A DNA stretch of 38,207 nucleotides from Pseudomonadota bacterium (GTDB lineage: Bacteria > Pseudomonadota > Gammaproteobacteria > JAKAQQ01): positions 1 through 38,207 of the forward strand of contig DAHXNI010000038.1 of NCBI GenBank assembly GCA_027365475.1. Reading direction: 5' to 3'. Shown here in pieces: positions 1 to 8,338 of this stretch. Position 1 is the stretch's first letter. Each line of letters begins with the position of its first letter. The notes under the pieces are model-generated. The model was not told the DNA's origin and ran no database searches. It saw nothing but the letters and a program-made list of their open reading frames with translations. The position numbers and the translations under genes were made by a program.

Positions 1-391
1 ACACGGTCGAGCATGCGCGCAAGTCCGAAGCCAAAAAGCACAAACCGCCCGCTTGACCCCCTCCCGCCCGGGCGGCTTCGCCTGGGCGACGCTGCGCGTC
101 GGGCCGGGCTAGGAAGGGGAATGCGCGGGCATGTGTTCAAATCGCCCCAATCCCTGCGCCGGTATCTCCACATCCACACCAGATGGTACGAGGTGGTCTG
201 ACCTGACTGGACAGGTTTTTTGGGAAAGAACCAGTGGTGGTCATGGGCATGCTGCTGCGGAACAACCAAACGCCGCGTTCCCTTTGCAGGGGCGTATCGC
301 CACGCTGCTGACGCAAGGTGACCCAGTCATCTTGGACCGTGAGGTCCAGAATGTCTTTTACGAACGTGCAACGCTAGGGAGGATGCGCTCG
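1..391. other. left-edge region without a convincing gene
   Basis: No confident gene is seen here. Open frames run through it but have no family signature. An imperfect GC-rich hairpin (arms 65-72 and 81-88) and a perfect 6-bp inverted repeat with a 4-nt loop (333-338 / 343-348, TGGACC-GTGA-GGTCCA) are visible; the latter lies about 45 bp before the likely start of the phosphatase gene and could be an operator, which is inference only. A short frame at 121-201 (FKSPQSLRRYL, then RWY) is faintly like the C-terminal helix of IS3/IS481-type transposases, too short to call. Confidence 0.35.
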
Positions 392-973
392 GTGCGACCC
401 CAGAGCGCGCATCCTCGAGATCGGATACGCTTGGGATCCGTTACGCCGGAGATCCATCCGATCATCGAACGCCTGACCGTCCTTTGCGCCGGGAATATCT
501 GCCGGAGCCCCATGGCGTGGGGGCTGTTCCGGGCGGATCCGGATCTCGCGCGTCTCGGCATCGCGGTTGCATCGGCGGGACTCATGGCGGAAGTGGGCTC
601 ACCGCCGGCCGCCCTGGCCGTGCGCGTGCTCGCCGAACGCGGGATCGATATCCGCGCACACCGGGCACAGCAGGTCACGGAAGCGGGATTGCGTGAGGCA
701 GACTGCATCCTCGTCATGGAAAGCTGGCAGAGAAAATGGATCGGGCAGCGCTGGCCCGCGCTCACCGGCCGGGTTTTCCTCCTGGGGCACTGGGGCAACT
801 TCGAGATCGCCGATCCGTATGACAGAGAGATCGCCGTCTTCCGCGCAACCTGTGCAGAGATCGAACGGGGCGTCCGGGAGTGGGTGCCGCATCTCGTCCA
901 CGCCCACGCGAACCGGCCCGGGACGGAGATCCCAGCCGATGCCGGGAAGACGCCTCCGGAACCCCAAGGCTGA
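392..973 (+). CDS. wzb: low molecular weight protein-tyrosine phosphatase (Wzb/Etp type)
   Basis: This enzyme should remove phosphate from the tyrosine-rich tail of the Wzc kinase encoded 5 kb downstream, a cycle needed for chain-length control and export; it acts in the cytoplasm. The catalytic P-loop C-X5-R-S is clear (CAGNICRSPM, near residues 30-39 of the 193-residue product). The DP of the general-acid loop is seen in the C-terminal half (EIADPYDREIAVF), where the family has its DPY motif. The frame is open back to 131, which would give 280 residues, far above the ~150 usual for the family. A GTG at 392 has AGGGAGG (376-382) nine bases upstream, so I place the start there; ATG 383 and TTG 431 are alternatives. 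The C-terminal ~25 residues, rich in Pro and Ala, go beyond the usual family end. The gene is separated from wza-wzc by three other genes, so the pairing is inferred from context. Confidence 0.85.
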   Translation: MRPQSAHPRDRIRLGSVTPEIHPIIERLTVLCAGNICRSPMAWGLFRADPDLARLGIAVASAGLMAEVGSPPAALAVRVLAERGIDIRAHRAQQVTEAGLREADCILVMESWQRKWIGQRWPALTGRVFLLGHWGNFEIADPYDREIAVFRATCAEIERGVREWVPHLVHAHANRPGTEIPADAGKTPPEPQG

Positions 974-984
974 AGGGCGAGCCC

Positions 985-1006
985 GCCTGGAAACCAGGCC
1001 CCTTCT
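985..1006 (+). terminator. weak hairpin after the phosphatase gene
   Basis: GCCTGG-AAA-CCAGGC forms a perfect 6-bp stem with a 3-nt loop just after the phosphatase stop codon, followed by a C/T-rich tract (CCCCTTCT) rather than a clean T-run. It may be a weak intrinsic terminator or simply a stable hairpin. Confidence 0.3.
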
Positions 1007-1063
1007 ATAGTATTGGTACTAGAATGGAATGATGATCCGGTGATGCGGCGGCTGGAGGCTACC

Positions 1064-1966
1064 ATGCTCAAACCCTCTTCCCAATCCCGATCCTCCCTCT
1101 TTCTGGTCGGTGTGCTGGTTCTCAGCCTTGGCTCCAAAGCGACTCCCATCCGCGCCGCAACCCAGCCGGTCGGGGGGTGGCCCGCATTCGCGTTTGCGAT
1201 AGGCAGTGGGGTCAACCTCTTTTGGCTGCCGCGGGATGCAGTTTTCGCGTACTACGGCCAGGGCTACTATTTCCGCTGGCAGGCGGGTCATTGGATCCAC
1301 GCACCGGACCCCACGGGCCCCTGGAAGTCACTCACCGGTGGGTTCATTCTGCCAAAGGCGCTGGATTACGGCCCCCCTCCGCCCGTCCGTCCCGATCGGG
1401 CCTACTTCACCTGGTGGCGCCAGCATGCAGCTCCCTGGTGGCGCCTCCATCATCCGCGCTGGTGGCACATCTACCAAGCCGATCTCAGCCGTTACCGACT
1501 CTGGCGGGAGCGCGCCATTCCTGTTTTCCTGACCCACACGAGGTTCTGGGAGATGAGCGGTGGCCGAACATTGCATCGCGATTTTGTGCCCGCTCACCCG
1601 AGTGTCCAAGCAAGCCTCCCCGAGCAGCGCATCCGGACCCTCCATCTCACAAGGCGGTACTACCAGGGCGAGGCGAACCAGTTCCAGTGGACTCATCCAT
1701 GGAGCGCCTACCGCCGTTTCGGGAACGAGGGTTCCTATATGGGCCCGTGGAACCCCTACCCCTTCTCCGGCTCGACCATTCGGGTGGAAGGGTGGTACAG
1801 CAACCCCTGGGATCCTTGGGGTTACGCAGAGAGTCCCTGGTTTCAGACGTTCTACGGCGACACATGGGAAGGAGGCCAGTTCCCGGGAGACAACCAGCCG
1901 TTCAGCCCTTGGATCGGCAATCCTGTCTTCGCTCCCTGGAATGGATATCCCTACAACAACCCGTAA
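1064..1966 (+). CDS. secreted Trp/Tyr/Pro-rich protein of unknown function
   Basis: I do not recognise a family. ATG 1064 is chosen because GGAGG (1054-1058) sits five bases upstream and because it puts a standard signal peptide at the N-terminus: a basic/polar start, a hydrophobic core (LFLVGVLVLSL, residues 13-23) and a likely cleavage after IRA near residue 31. The mature part of about 270 residues is extraordinarily rich in Trp, Tyr, Pro and Gly, with repeated patches such as PWWR, HPRWWH, MGPWNPYPF, NPWDPWGY and FAPWNGYPYNNP. There are no cysteines in the mature part and no further membrane segment. Such aromatic-rich exported proteins may bind glycan or act in the matrix, and its place beside a polysaccharide export operon supports a surface role, but this is inference. 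A secreted protein is likely; the function is unknown. Confidence 0.7.
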   Translation: MLKPSSQSRSSLFLVGVLVLSLGSKATPIRAATQPVGGWPAFAFAIGSGVNLFWLPRDAVFAYYGQGYYFRWQAGHWIHAPDPTGPWKSLTGGFILPKALDYGPPPPVRPDRAYFTWWRQHAAPWWRLHHPRWWHIYQADLSRYRLWRERAIPVFLTHTRFWEMSGGRTLHRDFVPAHPSVQASLPEQRIRTLHLTRRYYQGEANQFQWTHPWSAYRRFGNEGSYMGPWNPYPFSGSTIRVEGWYSNPWDPWGYAESPWFQTFYGDTWEGGQFPGDNQPFSPWIGNPVFAPWNGYPYNNP

Positions 1967-2023
1967 CTGTCCTGGCCTGCCGTCACGGTCGCGCAAGACC
2001 GGCTCCGTCTCGGTGCGGTGCAC

Positions 2024-2029
2024 TATAAT
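2024..2029 (+). promoter_or_regulatory. possible -10 box (TATAAT) upstream of the methyltransferase
   Basis: A perfect TATAAT lies 62 bases before the methyltransferase start, in the 124-bp gap after the secreted protein gene. There is no good TTGACA at 16-18 bp upstream, so the -35 element is weak or replaced by an activator. Presence of the hexamer is seen; promoter function is inference. Confidence 0.4.
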
Positions 2030-2090
2030 CGGAGCGCCCTTGCCGGATACCTTCCCCGTCTTGTTCAATCCGAACCCCCAGAAAGAACAC

Positions 2091-2885
2091 ATGAGCGGCG
2101 AATCCATGGACCGCTGCCTCGCGGCCCAGGCCGAGGCGATCTGGCCGGAGGAATCGGCACTCATCCGGGGCTATGGTCTCGACGGACCGGTGCGGATCCT
2201 GGACGCAGGCTGCGGAACCGGACAGTTCGCAACCCGACTCCGCGCCCTTCTTCCTGAGGCATTGATCACCGGAATCGACATCCTGCCCGAAAGGATCGCC
2301 GCCCTCCGCATGGATCTGGCCCACGCGGCGCGGCACCTGACCTTCGCCGTGGGCGATCTCTTCGACCTCAAGTTCGCGGATGCGTCGTTCGACTGCGTCG
2401 CCTGCCGCCATGTGCTCCAGTCGATTCCCGATCCCGAGCGGGCGCTCGGGGAACTGACGCGCGTGCTCAAGCCGGGCGGACGGCTGCACCTGCTTGCCGA
2501 AGACTACGGCATGCTCCATTTCCATCCGACCCATCACGATCTCGATGACTTCTTCCACACCAACCTGCGCGCACTACGGGAAAAGACCGGGGTTGATTTT
2601 GAGTCCGGCCGTCACGCCCCGGTCTGGCTTGGGAATCTCGGATTCGAGGCCGTCTCCGTGCAATACGTGATCGTGGATACCCTTAGAGTCCCGCGACCGA
2701 TTCTCCGCGAGATCTTCCTCTCCTGGCGCGACGGATATACCGGACTCGTGGCGGAAGTTACCGGGCGCGCGCCGGAGGCAGTTCGCGCGCGGTTCGAGGA
2801 CATGGTGAACTGCGTGAGCCATCCTCCGGGTTACGCCGTCTGGTTCGTCCCGGTCGTGACCGGGATCAAACCGTCCAAAACTTAA
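2091..2885 (+). CDS. class I SAM-dependent methyltransferase
   Basis: A 264-residue protein of the Methyltransf_11/25 type. The SAM-binding motif I is clear (RILDAGCGTGQF, about residues 35-46), followed by an acidic residue at the end of the next strand (ITGIDILPER), then FDLKFADASFDCVACRHVLQSIPDPERALGELTRVLKPGG, split over motifs II and III, as in menaquinone/ubiquinone-type and small-molecule methyltransferases. The substrate cannot be read from sequence. Its place between a phosphatase and the export operon suggests a sugar or other small molecule of the polysaccharide pathway, but a housekeeping role is equally possible. The frame is open far upstream into the preceding gene; ATG 2091 is chosen because it begins just before conserved sequence and follows the intergenic gap. 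The ribosome-binding site is weak (GAAAG). Confidence 0.8.
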   Translation: MSGESMDRCLAAQAEAIWPEESALIRGYGLDGPVRILDAGCGTGQFATRLRALLPEALITGIDILPERIAALRMDLAHAARHLTFAVGDLFDLKFADASFDCVACRHVLQSIPDPERALGELTRVLKPGGRLHLLAEDYGMLHFHPTHHDLDDFFHTNLRALREKTGVDFESGRHAPVWLGNLGFEAVSVQYVIVDTLRVPRPILREIFLSWRDGYTGLVAEVTGRAPEAVRARFEDMVNCVSHPPGYAVWFVPVVTGIKPSKT

Positions 2886-2931
2886 AGACCGGCTCTCGAA
2901 CCCCTGCGGCGACACGGAACGGAGGCGGGCT

Positions 2932-2937
2932 TATACT
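2932..2937 (+). promoter_or_regulatory. possible -10 box (TATACT) before the wzi-wza-wzc operon
   Basis: The 147-bp gap between the methyltransferase and wzi carries a near-consensus TATACT about 95 bases before the wzi start. The matching -35 region is poor. It is the only candidate I see for driving the export operon; an activator or RpoS-type promoter is possible. No clear JUMPstart/ops element was found downstream of it. Confidence 0.3.
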
Positions 2938-3032
2938 GTCCTTCCGCGGACTGGGAACTCTAGGGACGTGCAGACCGACAATAAGGCACACAAAAAAGGG
3001 CAGCGTCTACCGGTCTGGATTCTCTTCGATCA

Positions 3033-4577
3033 ATGAACCCCATAGCGATTGAACCTCCGGTGAATGACAGGGCTCGGTGCTGTTTTCACAGAGTTGCGCT
3101 CTTCGCGCTCCTCGTGGGGGCGGCCATCCTCGCAGCGCACCGGGCGCACGCCGATCCCTGGGCCAGTCCGGGCGAGATCGGCGTCCGCAACGACATCGAG
3201 ATACTGGTCGATTCGGGAGTGATCGACATACCGGTCACGACCTGGCCGATCCCGTGGGGGGCGGTGGCCCACGCCCTGAAGAGGGTGCATCCGAAGACGC
3301 TCACCCCGCTTGAGCTCGAAGCCTACGTCCGGCTCGAGTCCCACATCGAACGCGTCCAATCCGGCGGCAACCATGTAGGCTACGCGGCGGCCCTCGCGCC
3401 CGGCCGGCCCTCGCTCAACTGGTTCGGACAGACGACCCGCGGCAAGGAGATGGCGGCCGTCTCGGACAACGGCACCGACGGGATTCTGGCCTACCGGTTC
3501 AACGTGGAAGGCGTCTTGGGGTCGCGCGACCATCAGCGCGGACGCTTCGATGGCAGCTATCTCGCGCTCGCGCTCGGCAACTGGATCGTCTCGGGAGGCG
3601 AGGTCAACGACTGGTGGGGCCCGGGCTGGGGCGGGAGCCTCATCCTCGGGGACAACTCGCGCCCGCCGCTCGGCGTGAGCCTCACCCGCAACGTCCCCTA
3701 CCGCTTCCGGACCCCCTGGTTGAGCTGGCTCGGTCCCTGGACGATCACGTTCTTCAACGACCGGCTCGATCAGGGCCCACCGATCACCCATCCCTGGCTT
3801 TTCGGAGAACGCTTTGCCTTCCGTCCCTTCCCGAACCTCGAAATCGGGCTCTCGAGGACCGCGATCTGGGGCGGCGCCAGCGAGCCCCACGGTCTCAGCG
3901 GATTTTCACAGATTCTCTTCTTCCACCGCACGGGCTACGGCTCGCTCATAGGCGACAACCGGGCCGGCTTGGATTTCCGCTGGACCTTTTCGGTCGGCGG
4001 CCAGCCCTTCACGCTCTACAACCAGGACATCGCCGAAGGATTGGCGCATGAACTCGGCGGGCTCCTCTTCCTGCACGATTTCATGGGCCAGGTGGGACTC
4101 TCCACCTGGGGGCCGGTCGGGGCAGACGGGGGCAGCTACCGGGTTTTTGCGGAGTATACCAATACCACGACCGGCTTCCTCTCTGAACAGGGCCTTTTCT
4201 ACAACGTCGCCTACGAAAGCGGCATCTATCTCGGCGGCTATCGCTATCGCGGCCTCGTGCTGGGCTATCCGACCGACAACGACAGCGAGCTCTGGACGGG
4301 TGGCGTCCTCTTCGAGGGGCTCGGAGGCGGCACACTCACCTTTCTCGCCCGCCACGGCACGCTCAATCTCGGCAACACGCAGGTCGTCTCGCCCGTCGGC
4401 AATACCTACGCTCCGGTCCGCACCGCGTTCGACGAGTTCGACGTCTATTTCCGCCCGTCCTTCTGGCACCGCGCGCTCGAGCTCGGTTTAGGCGTCACGC
4501 GCTGGGCGCCCACGGGATTCCCGGTCGAGATCGGCCCCGATGCCTTCATCGGCTGGCGGGTGAACTTCCATGAATGA
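3033..4577 (+). CDS. wzi: capsule assembly outer-membrane protein, Wzi family
   Basis: Wzi proteins are 18-stranded outer-membrane beta-barrels that help attach high-molecular-weight capsule to the cell surface. This 514-residue protein has the usual family length, an N-terminal signal sequence (hydrophobic core FALLVGAAILAA, cleavage expected after AHA near residue 41), then the periplasmic helical segment typical of Wzi (GEIGVRNDIEILVDSGVIDIPVTTWPIPW). The rest shows alternating amphipathic strands full of Gly, Tyr and Trp, with the conserved core around WIVSGGEVNDWWGPGW and the RFRTPWLSWLGPWT region, ending in an aromatic strand (WRVNF). The start at ATG 3033 lacks a good ribosome-binding site; GTG 3060 is an alternative that shortens the signal region. 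It overlaps the following small lipoprotein gene by 8 bp, indicating co-translation. Confidence 0.88.
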   Translation: MNPIAIEPPVNDRARCCFHRVALFALLVGAAILAAHRAHADPWASPGEIGVRNDIEILVDSGVIDIPVTTWPIPWGAVAHALKRVHPKTLTPLELEAYVRLESHIERVQSGGNHVGYAAALAPGRPSLNWFGQTTRGKEMAAVSDNGTDGILAYRFNVEGVLGSRDHQRGRFDGSYLALALGNWIVSGGEVNDWWGPGWGGSLILGDNSRPPLGVSLTRNVPYRFRTPWLSWLGPWTITFFNDRLDQGPPITHPWLFGERFAFRPFPNLEIGLSRTAIWGGASEPHGLSGFSQILFFHRTGYGSLIGDNRAGLDFRWTFSVGGQPFTLYNQDIAEGLAHELGGLLFLHDFMGQVGLSTWGPVGADGGSYRVFAEYTNTTTGFLSEQGLFYNVAYESGIYLGGYRYRGLVLGYPTDNDSELWTGGVLFEGLGGGTLTFLARHGTLNLGNTQVVSPVGNTYAPVRTAFDEFDVYFRPSFWHRALELGLGVTRWAPTGFPVEIGPDAFIGWRVNFHE

Positions 4578-4962
4578 GTTCCGATCCCACTTCGCGAAAA
4601 CCGGATTGCGGATCCTCTGGGGGCTCTCTCTGGCCGCACTCGCCGGCTGTGCGAGCCTTCCGGGTTACCACTTCCCAGGTGGCATGACCCCCTGGCTTCC
4701 CGGCGGCGCTCCGACCGTCCGCTCCCCGACCCGGAAATCCGGCGCGGGGACAAAGCGTGCGCGCGGCGGATCCGACTTTTGGAAACGCTATAATGCCCGG
4801 GAAGGAGATCGGGAAGCGGCAATGGTGAAGCTCGACCGTGCCCATTGCGACGCGGCAACCGGCGGCTTGGCCACGGCGTGCGCATCACGCGCCCGGACGG
4901 GATCTCCCGACGCACCGGTCCACTTCGCAAACTGTCCCGACCGGGTGCGTCCATGCCGTTGA
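4570..4962 (+). CDS. small lipoprotein between wzi and wza
   Basis: A 130-residue protein whose N-terminus is a lipoprotein signal: a hydrophobic core (LRILWGLSLAALAGC) ending in the lipobox LAGC, so Cys27 would be lipidated. The middle is Pro/Gly/Arg-rich. The later part (FWKRYNAREGDREAAMVKLDRAHCDAATGG) is weakly like small outer-membrane lipoproteins whose WxKPG..xxxxxRDxxxCxxEA region is common near Wza homologues. The gene overlaps wzi by 8 bp and wza by 10 bp, which supports translation. The last ~25 residues look less conserved in character, and a TATAAT lies inside the gene at 4789-4794. It could be an assembly partner of Wza or Wzi; the function is not known. Confidence 0.6.
   Translation: MNEFRSHFAKTGLRILWGLSLAALAGCASLPGYHFPGGMTPWLPGGAPTVRSPTRKSGAGTKRARGGSDFWKRYNAREGDREAAMVKLDRAHCDAATGGLATACASRARTGSPDAPVHFANCPDRVRPCR
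4789..4794 (+). promoter_or_regulatory. possible internal -10 box (TATAAT) before wza
   Basis: A perfect TATAAT inside the small lipoprotein gene, 159 bases before the wza start. The -35 region is poor. It could give extra wza-wzc transcription independent of wzi, or be chance. Confidence 0.25.
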
Positions 4963-6131
4963 AAAAAACCGTCTTTCCTCTTCTCCTGCTCCTGCTCTTC
5001 GCTTCCTGCTCGCTTCCGGGACTCCGCTTCAAAGGACCCGTGCGCATGCGGACCGGCCGCCGCCTGCCCTATCTCATCCAGCCCATCACCCCCCACCTCC
5101 TCACCCGCGAGGCCGCACGCCGGCATGCGATCGCCATCGGCCAGCCGAACCCCGCACTCACGCGTGCGATCCAGGACTACGCCTATCACGTGGGGCCCCA
5201 GGATACCCTCGCCATCGTCGTCTGGGGACATCCGGAGTTTTTGGCCAGCGGTTCCTCCCTTGCCTCTTCATCACCGACGCTGCTCGCGCCGGGTGCCGCC
5301 GGCACGCAACTGACCCGTGCCCACAACTTCACCGTACATGCCGACGGCGATCTCTATTTCCCCTATCTCAACCCGATCCATGTGGCCGGACTCACGGTGA
5401 CCGCGATCCGAAGACTGCTCATCCGGAAACTCCATACCATCCTCAAGAATCCTGAGGTGAGTGTCCGTGTCGTGGGCTTTCACAGTGCGACCTACGAACT
5501 CGCCGGAGCCATCGTGCATCCCGGGTTGTACCCGATCACGAACGTGCCGGTTACGGTCTCCCAGGCGATCGCTCGGGCAGGGGGCGTCCTCCAGACCGTC
5601 TTCGGCAGTATCGGTGCAAGCCAAGGCGCGGTTTCCCGTTCGCTCGCGGATCTCGGGCGGGTCATCTATATCAACCACGGCCACCGCGAGATCCTGAATC
5701 TCCGGGCGTTCTATCGCGATGGCGATCTGACGGAGGACCGCCTCGTCCGTCCGGGAGACATCATCCGCGTGCCGAGCAACGCCTTCGACCAGATCCACGT
5801 CATCGGCGAGGTGGTCCGCCCCGGGGACTATCCCATGTACGGCGGGCATATCAATCTGGCCGAGGCTTTGGGCGAGGCCGGGGGGCTCGATCTCACGACC
5901 GCGAACCCCGCGCGTATTTTCGTCTTCCGCGGAGCCTATGAGAAACCCAAGATCTACTGGCTGAACGCGCGTTCGCCGCTTACGATGCTCTTGGCGAACC
6001 AGTTCAAGCTCAAGCCCCAGGACGTGGTCTACATCGCAACCTCCCCGTTGAGTGCCTGGAACCGGATCGTGAGCCAGATCCTGCCCACCGTCGAAACCCT
6101 CTACGAAACCAAGGTTCTCACGAACTACTGA
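4953..6131 (+). CDS. wza: polysaccharide export outer-membrane lipoprotein Wza
   Basis: Wza octamers form the outer-membrane channel for capsular polysaccharide and dock to Wzc. The frame is open from 4845, but ATG 4953 begins a proper lipoprotein signal (MPLKKTVFPLLLLLLFASC), with lipobox FASC and Cys19 as the modified residue, giving 392 residues, a normal Wza length. Domains in order: Poly_export domain (YHVGPQDTLAIVVWGHPEF, about residues 75-94, continuing to the HADGDLYFPYLNPIHVAGLT strand region), first SLBB (YELAGAIVHPGLYPI, about 179 onward), second SLBB (IHVIGEVVRPGDYPM, about 278 onward, with AEALGEAGGLD). It ends in an amphipathic helix (SAWNRIVSQILPTVETLY) that matches the C-terminal pore helix of Wza. 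The start overlaps the previous gene and the stop is 3 bp from wzc. Confidence 0.93.
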   Translation: MPLKKTVFPLLLLLLFASCSLPGLRFKGPVRMRTGRRLPYLIQPITPHLLTREAARRHAIAIGQPNPALTRAIQDYAYHVGPQDTLAIVVWGHPEFLASGSSLASSSPTLLAPGAAGTQLTRAHNFTVHADGDLYFPYLNPIHVAGLTVTAIRRLLIRKLHTILKNPEVSVRVVGFHSATYELAGAIVHPGLYPITNVPVTVSQAIARAGGVLQTVFGSIGASQGAVSRSLADLGRVIYINHGHREILNLRAFYRDGDLTEDRLVRPGDIIRVPSNAFDQIHVIGEVVRPGDYPMYGGHINLAEALGEAGGLDLTTANPARIFVFRGAYEKPKIYWLNARSPLTMLLANQFKLKPQDVVYIATSPLSAWNRIVSQILPTVETLYETKVLTNY

Positions 6132-6134
6132 CGC

Positions 6135-8333
6135 ATGAACGAACAAAACCGCACCCCCGAGCGCGTATCTCCCAGGGCCGAAACCCCGAGGGTCGAAGCC
6201 CCAGAGACGTTCAACCTCCATGAGCTCTTCGCGCTGCTCTACCGCGAACGCTGGCTCGGCCTTCTGGTCTTCGGCGGGGTCTTCGCGCTCTTCATCCTCT
6301 ACGCCCTCACTGCGACCCCGATCTACCGCGCCGATGCACTCCTCCAGGTCGAGAAGCAGCCGAGCGCGCTCAGTCAGGCGAACGCGCTCCTCGGTGGTCT
6401 CTTTGCGACCGGGGCTTCGACCCAGGCCGAGGTCGAGATCCTCCGCTCCCGTGCGGTGCTCTTCCCGGTCGTGCGCCGACTCGGTCTCGCCATCGCCATC
6501 CGGAGCCCGGCTGGCCATCACTACGATGGGCTCGAAGCCGCACTCGAGCAGCGCGCACTCGTGATCCGGCGCTGGGTCGTCCCGCGCTCCGCGCGCGGGA
6601 AAAAGCTCCTCCTGGTCGCATCGGACCGGGGACACTTTCGGCTTGAGACCCGGAAGAGGGTCTCGATCCTCCAAGGGGTGGTCGGCCAACCGGTCCGAAG
6701 CCCCACGGGCTTCGCCCTTTGGATCACCCGTCTCAGGGCCCGGCCCGGGCAAGCGTTCCGGATCGAACGGGTGGAGACGGAACAGGCGGTCACGGGGCTC
6801 CGGAGCGGACTTTCCGCGATCGAGCTCGGCGTTCGGACCGGGATCATCGAACTCGCGCTCGAGGGTCCCCATCCCCGCTGGCTCGACCGCGTCGTGAACG
6901 CGATCGTCGACCAATACCGGCTCGAGAACGTTGCGGCCAAAGCGACCCAGGCGCGCGAGAGTCTCCGCTTCATCGACCGGCAACTCCCGCGGCTCAAACG
7001 GAAACTCGGCTTGGCCGAAACCCGCTTCAACCGCTATCGGGCCCAAAACCACATCGTCGATGTAAGCGCCCAGACCCGGGCCTTTCTCTCGGAGGCCACG
7101 AGCCTTGAGGAGGTTTTGACCGAGTTCAAACTGCGTCTCGCCGATCTCAGCCAGTCCTACGAGCCGGGATTCCCGCTGGTGCGCGCGCTCCTCCGGGAAG
7201 AGCGCCAGCTCGAGACCCAGAAGAACACCCTCCGTACCGCGATCGAAGCGCTGCCGCTCAAAGAGCAGCAATACATCCGCCTGAAGCGCGATGTCGAGAT
7301 CTATACCCGGCTCTACATGGCACTGCTCGCGAAAGCCCAGGATCTCGAAGTGGAAAAGGCCGGGACGGTGGGGAACGTCCGGGTCGTGGAGCATGCGGTC
7401 GTGCCTGATCTTCCGGTCAAGCCCAACCGGCGCCTGCTCGCGATCCTGGGAGTCTTCCTGGGCGGTGGGCTCGCGCTCGGCGCGGTGTTCCTCAAACGCG
7501 CACTCGTCCACGGGGTCGGGAATCCGGAGGAGATCGAGGACGCGTTCGGCCTGCCGCTCTATGCCACGATCCCGCATAGCGCCAAACTGGCGCGAGCCTC
7601 CCGCCGGTCCGCGCGAACCCGGGATCTCCCGCTCCTTGCGAAACTCGCACCCGACGACCCTGCGGTCGAGGCGATCCGGAGCCTCCGGGTGAGTCTCGAG
7701 TTCACCTCGCCCCAAACCCCCTCGCCCGTCATCACGATGGGTGGATTGCGCCCAGGGGTGGGCAAGACCTTTCTCGCGGTCGATCTCGGCTATCTCCTGG
7801 CCAACTCAGGCCAGCGCGTGCTTCTGATCGATGGCGATCTCCATCGCGGCATGCTCCATCGCTACTTCGGTGCGGGTGCGGCACCGGGTTTGGCCGATGT
7901 GCTTCAATCCGGACGCGACTGGACGAGCTGTCTCAAACCGCACCCCGACGAGAGCCGTCTGGCGCTCCTCCCCACAGGATCCCATGTAGCCCATCCGGAC
8001 CGTCTCCTCGAGGGAGCGGATTTAGGGGTGCTCTTCGAGCATGCGCGGGAGCGGTTCGATGTCGTCATCGTGGATCTGCCGCCCTACCTCGGAGTCACGG
8101 ACGGATTCTTCGTGGCCAGACGAGCCACGGTCAATCTTTTGGTCCTCAAGGCCGGAGCCCATCCGATCCCGGAAATCCGCCGGGTTCTCAAAAGACTGGA
8201 GCAGACAGGCGTCCACCTTTCCGGTTTCGTCATGAACGATCTCACCCGTGGTATGAGCGCCTATCGCTATTACGGCTATGGATACCGCTACCGCCGGGAC
8301 AAACCGCCGGTCACGGGATCCAGTGGGGACTGA
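6135..8333 (+). CDS. wzc: Wzc-type tyrosine autokinase / chain-length regulator
   Basis: Inner-membrane bacterial tyrosine kinase that couples polymer growth to export through Wza. The 732 residues show the full family layout: a cytoplasmic N-terminus, first membrane helix (WLGLLVFGGVFALFILYAL, about 40-58), a Wzz/GNVR periplasmic domain with long coiled-coil helices (about 230-400), a second membrane helix (LLAILGVFLGGGLALGAVF, about 434-452) and a kinase domain. Walker A is GGLRPGVGKT (536-545), Walker A' is VLLIDGDLHRG (562-572) and Walker B is VVIVDLPPY (643-651). The C-terminal tail has six tyrosines within ten residues (710-719, YRYYGYGYRY), the cluster that is phosphorylated in trans and reversed by the Wzb phosphatase. 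Start ATG 6135 follows the wza stop after 3 bp. Confidence 0.94.
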   Translation: MNEQNRTPERVSPRAETPRVEAPETFNLHELFALLYRERWLGLLVFGGVFALFILYALTATPIYRADALLQVEKQPSALSQANALLGGLFATGASTQAEVEILRSRAVLFPVVRRLGLAIAIRSPAGHHYDGLEAALEQRALVIRRWVVPRSARGKKLLLVASDRGHFRLETRKRVSILQGVVGQPVRSPTGFALWITRLRARPGQAFRIERVETEQAVTGLRSGLSAIELGVRTGIIELALEGPHPRWLDRVVNAIVDQYRLENVAAKATQARESLRFIDRQLPRLKRKLGLAETRFNRYRAQNHIVDVSAQTRAFLSEATSLEEVLTEFKLRLADLSQSYEPGFPLVRALLREERQLETQKNTLRTAIEALPLKEQQYIRLKRDVEIYTRLYMALLAKAQDLEVEKAGTVGNVRVVEHAVVPDLPVKPNRRLLAILGVFLGGGLALGAVFLKRALVHGVGNPEEIEDAFGLPLYATIPHSAKLARASRRSARTRDLPLLAKLAPDDPAVEAIRSLRVSLEFTSPQTPSPVITMGGLRPGVGKTFLAVDLGYLLANSGQRVLLIDGDLHRGMLHRYFGAGAAPGLADVLQSGRDWTSCLKPHPDESRLALLPTGSHVAHPDRLLEGADLGVLFEHARERFDVVIVDLPPYLGVTDGFFVARRATVNLLVLKAGAHPIPEIRRVLKRLEQTGVHLSGFVMNDLTRGMSAYRYYGYGYRYRRDKPPVTGSSGD

Positions 8334-8338
8334 GATCT

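Noticed and set aside
13-201. 62-residue + strand frame at the left edge
   Set aside because: A short stretch (FKSPQSLRRYL) hints at a transposase C-terminus but is too short and lacks any other support.
2990-3020. GGGCAGCGT upstream of wzi, possible JUMPstart/ops element
   Set aside because: Only a partial match to the GGCGGTAGCGT-type consensus; too weak to call an RfaH-dependent site.
5271-7715. 814-codon - strand open frame over wza/wzc
   Set aside because: A shadow of the GC-rich + strand genes, rich in Arg/Glu/Asp, with no domain; the + strand has unmistakable Wza and Wzc.
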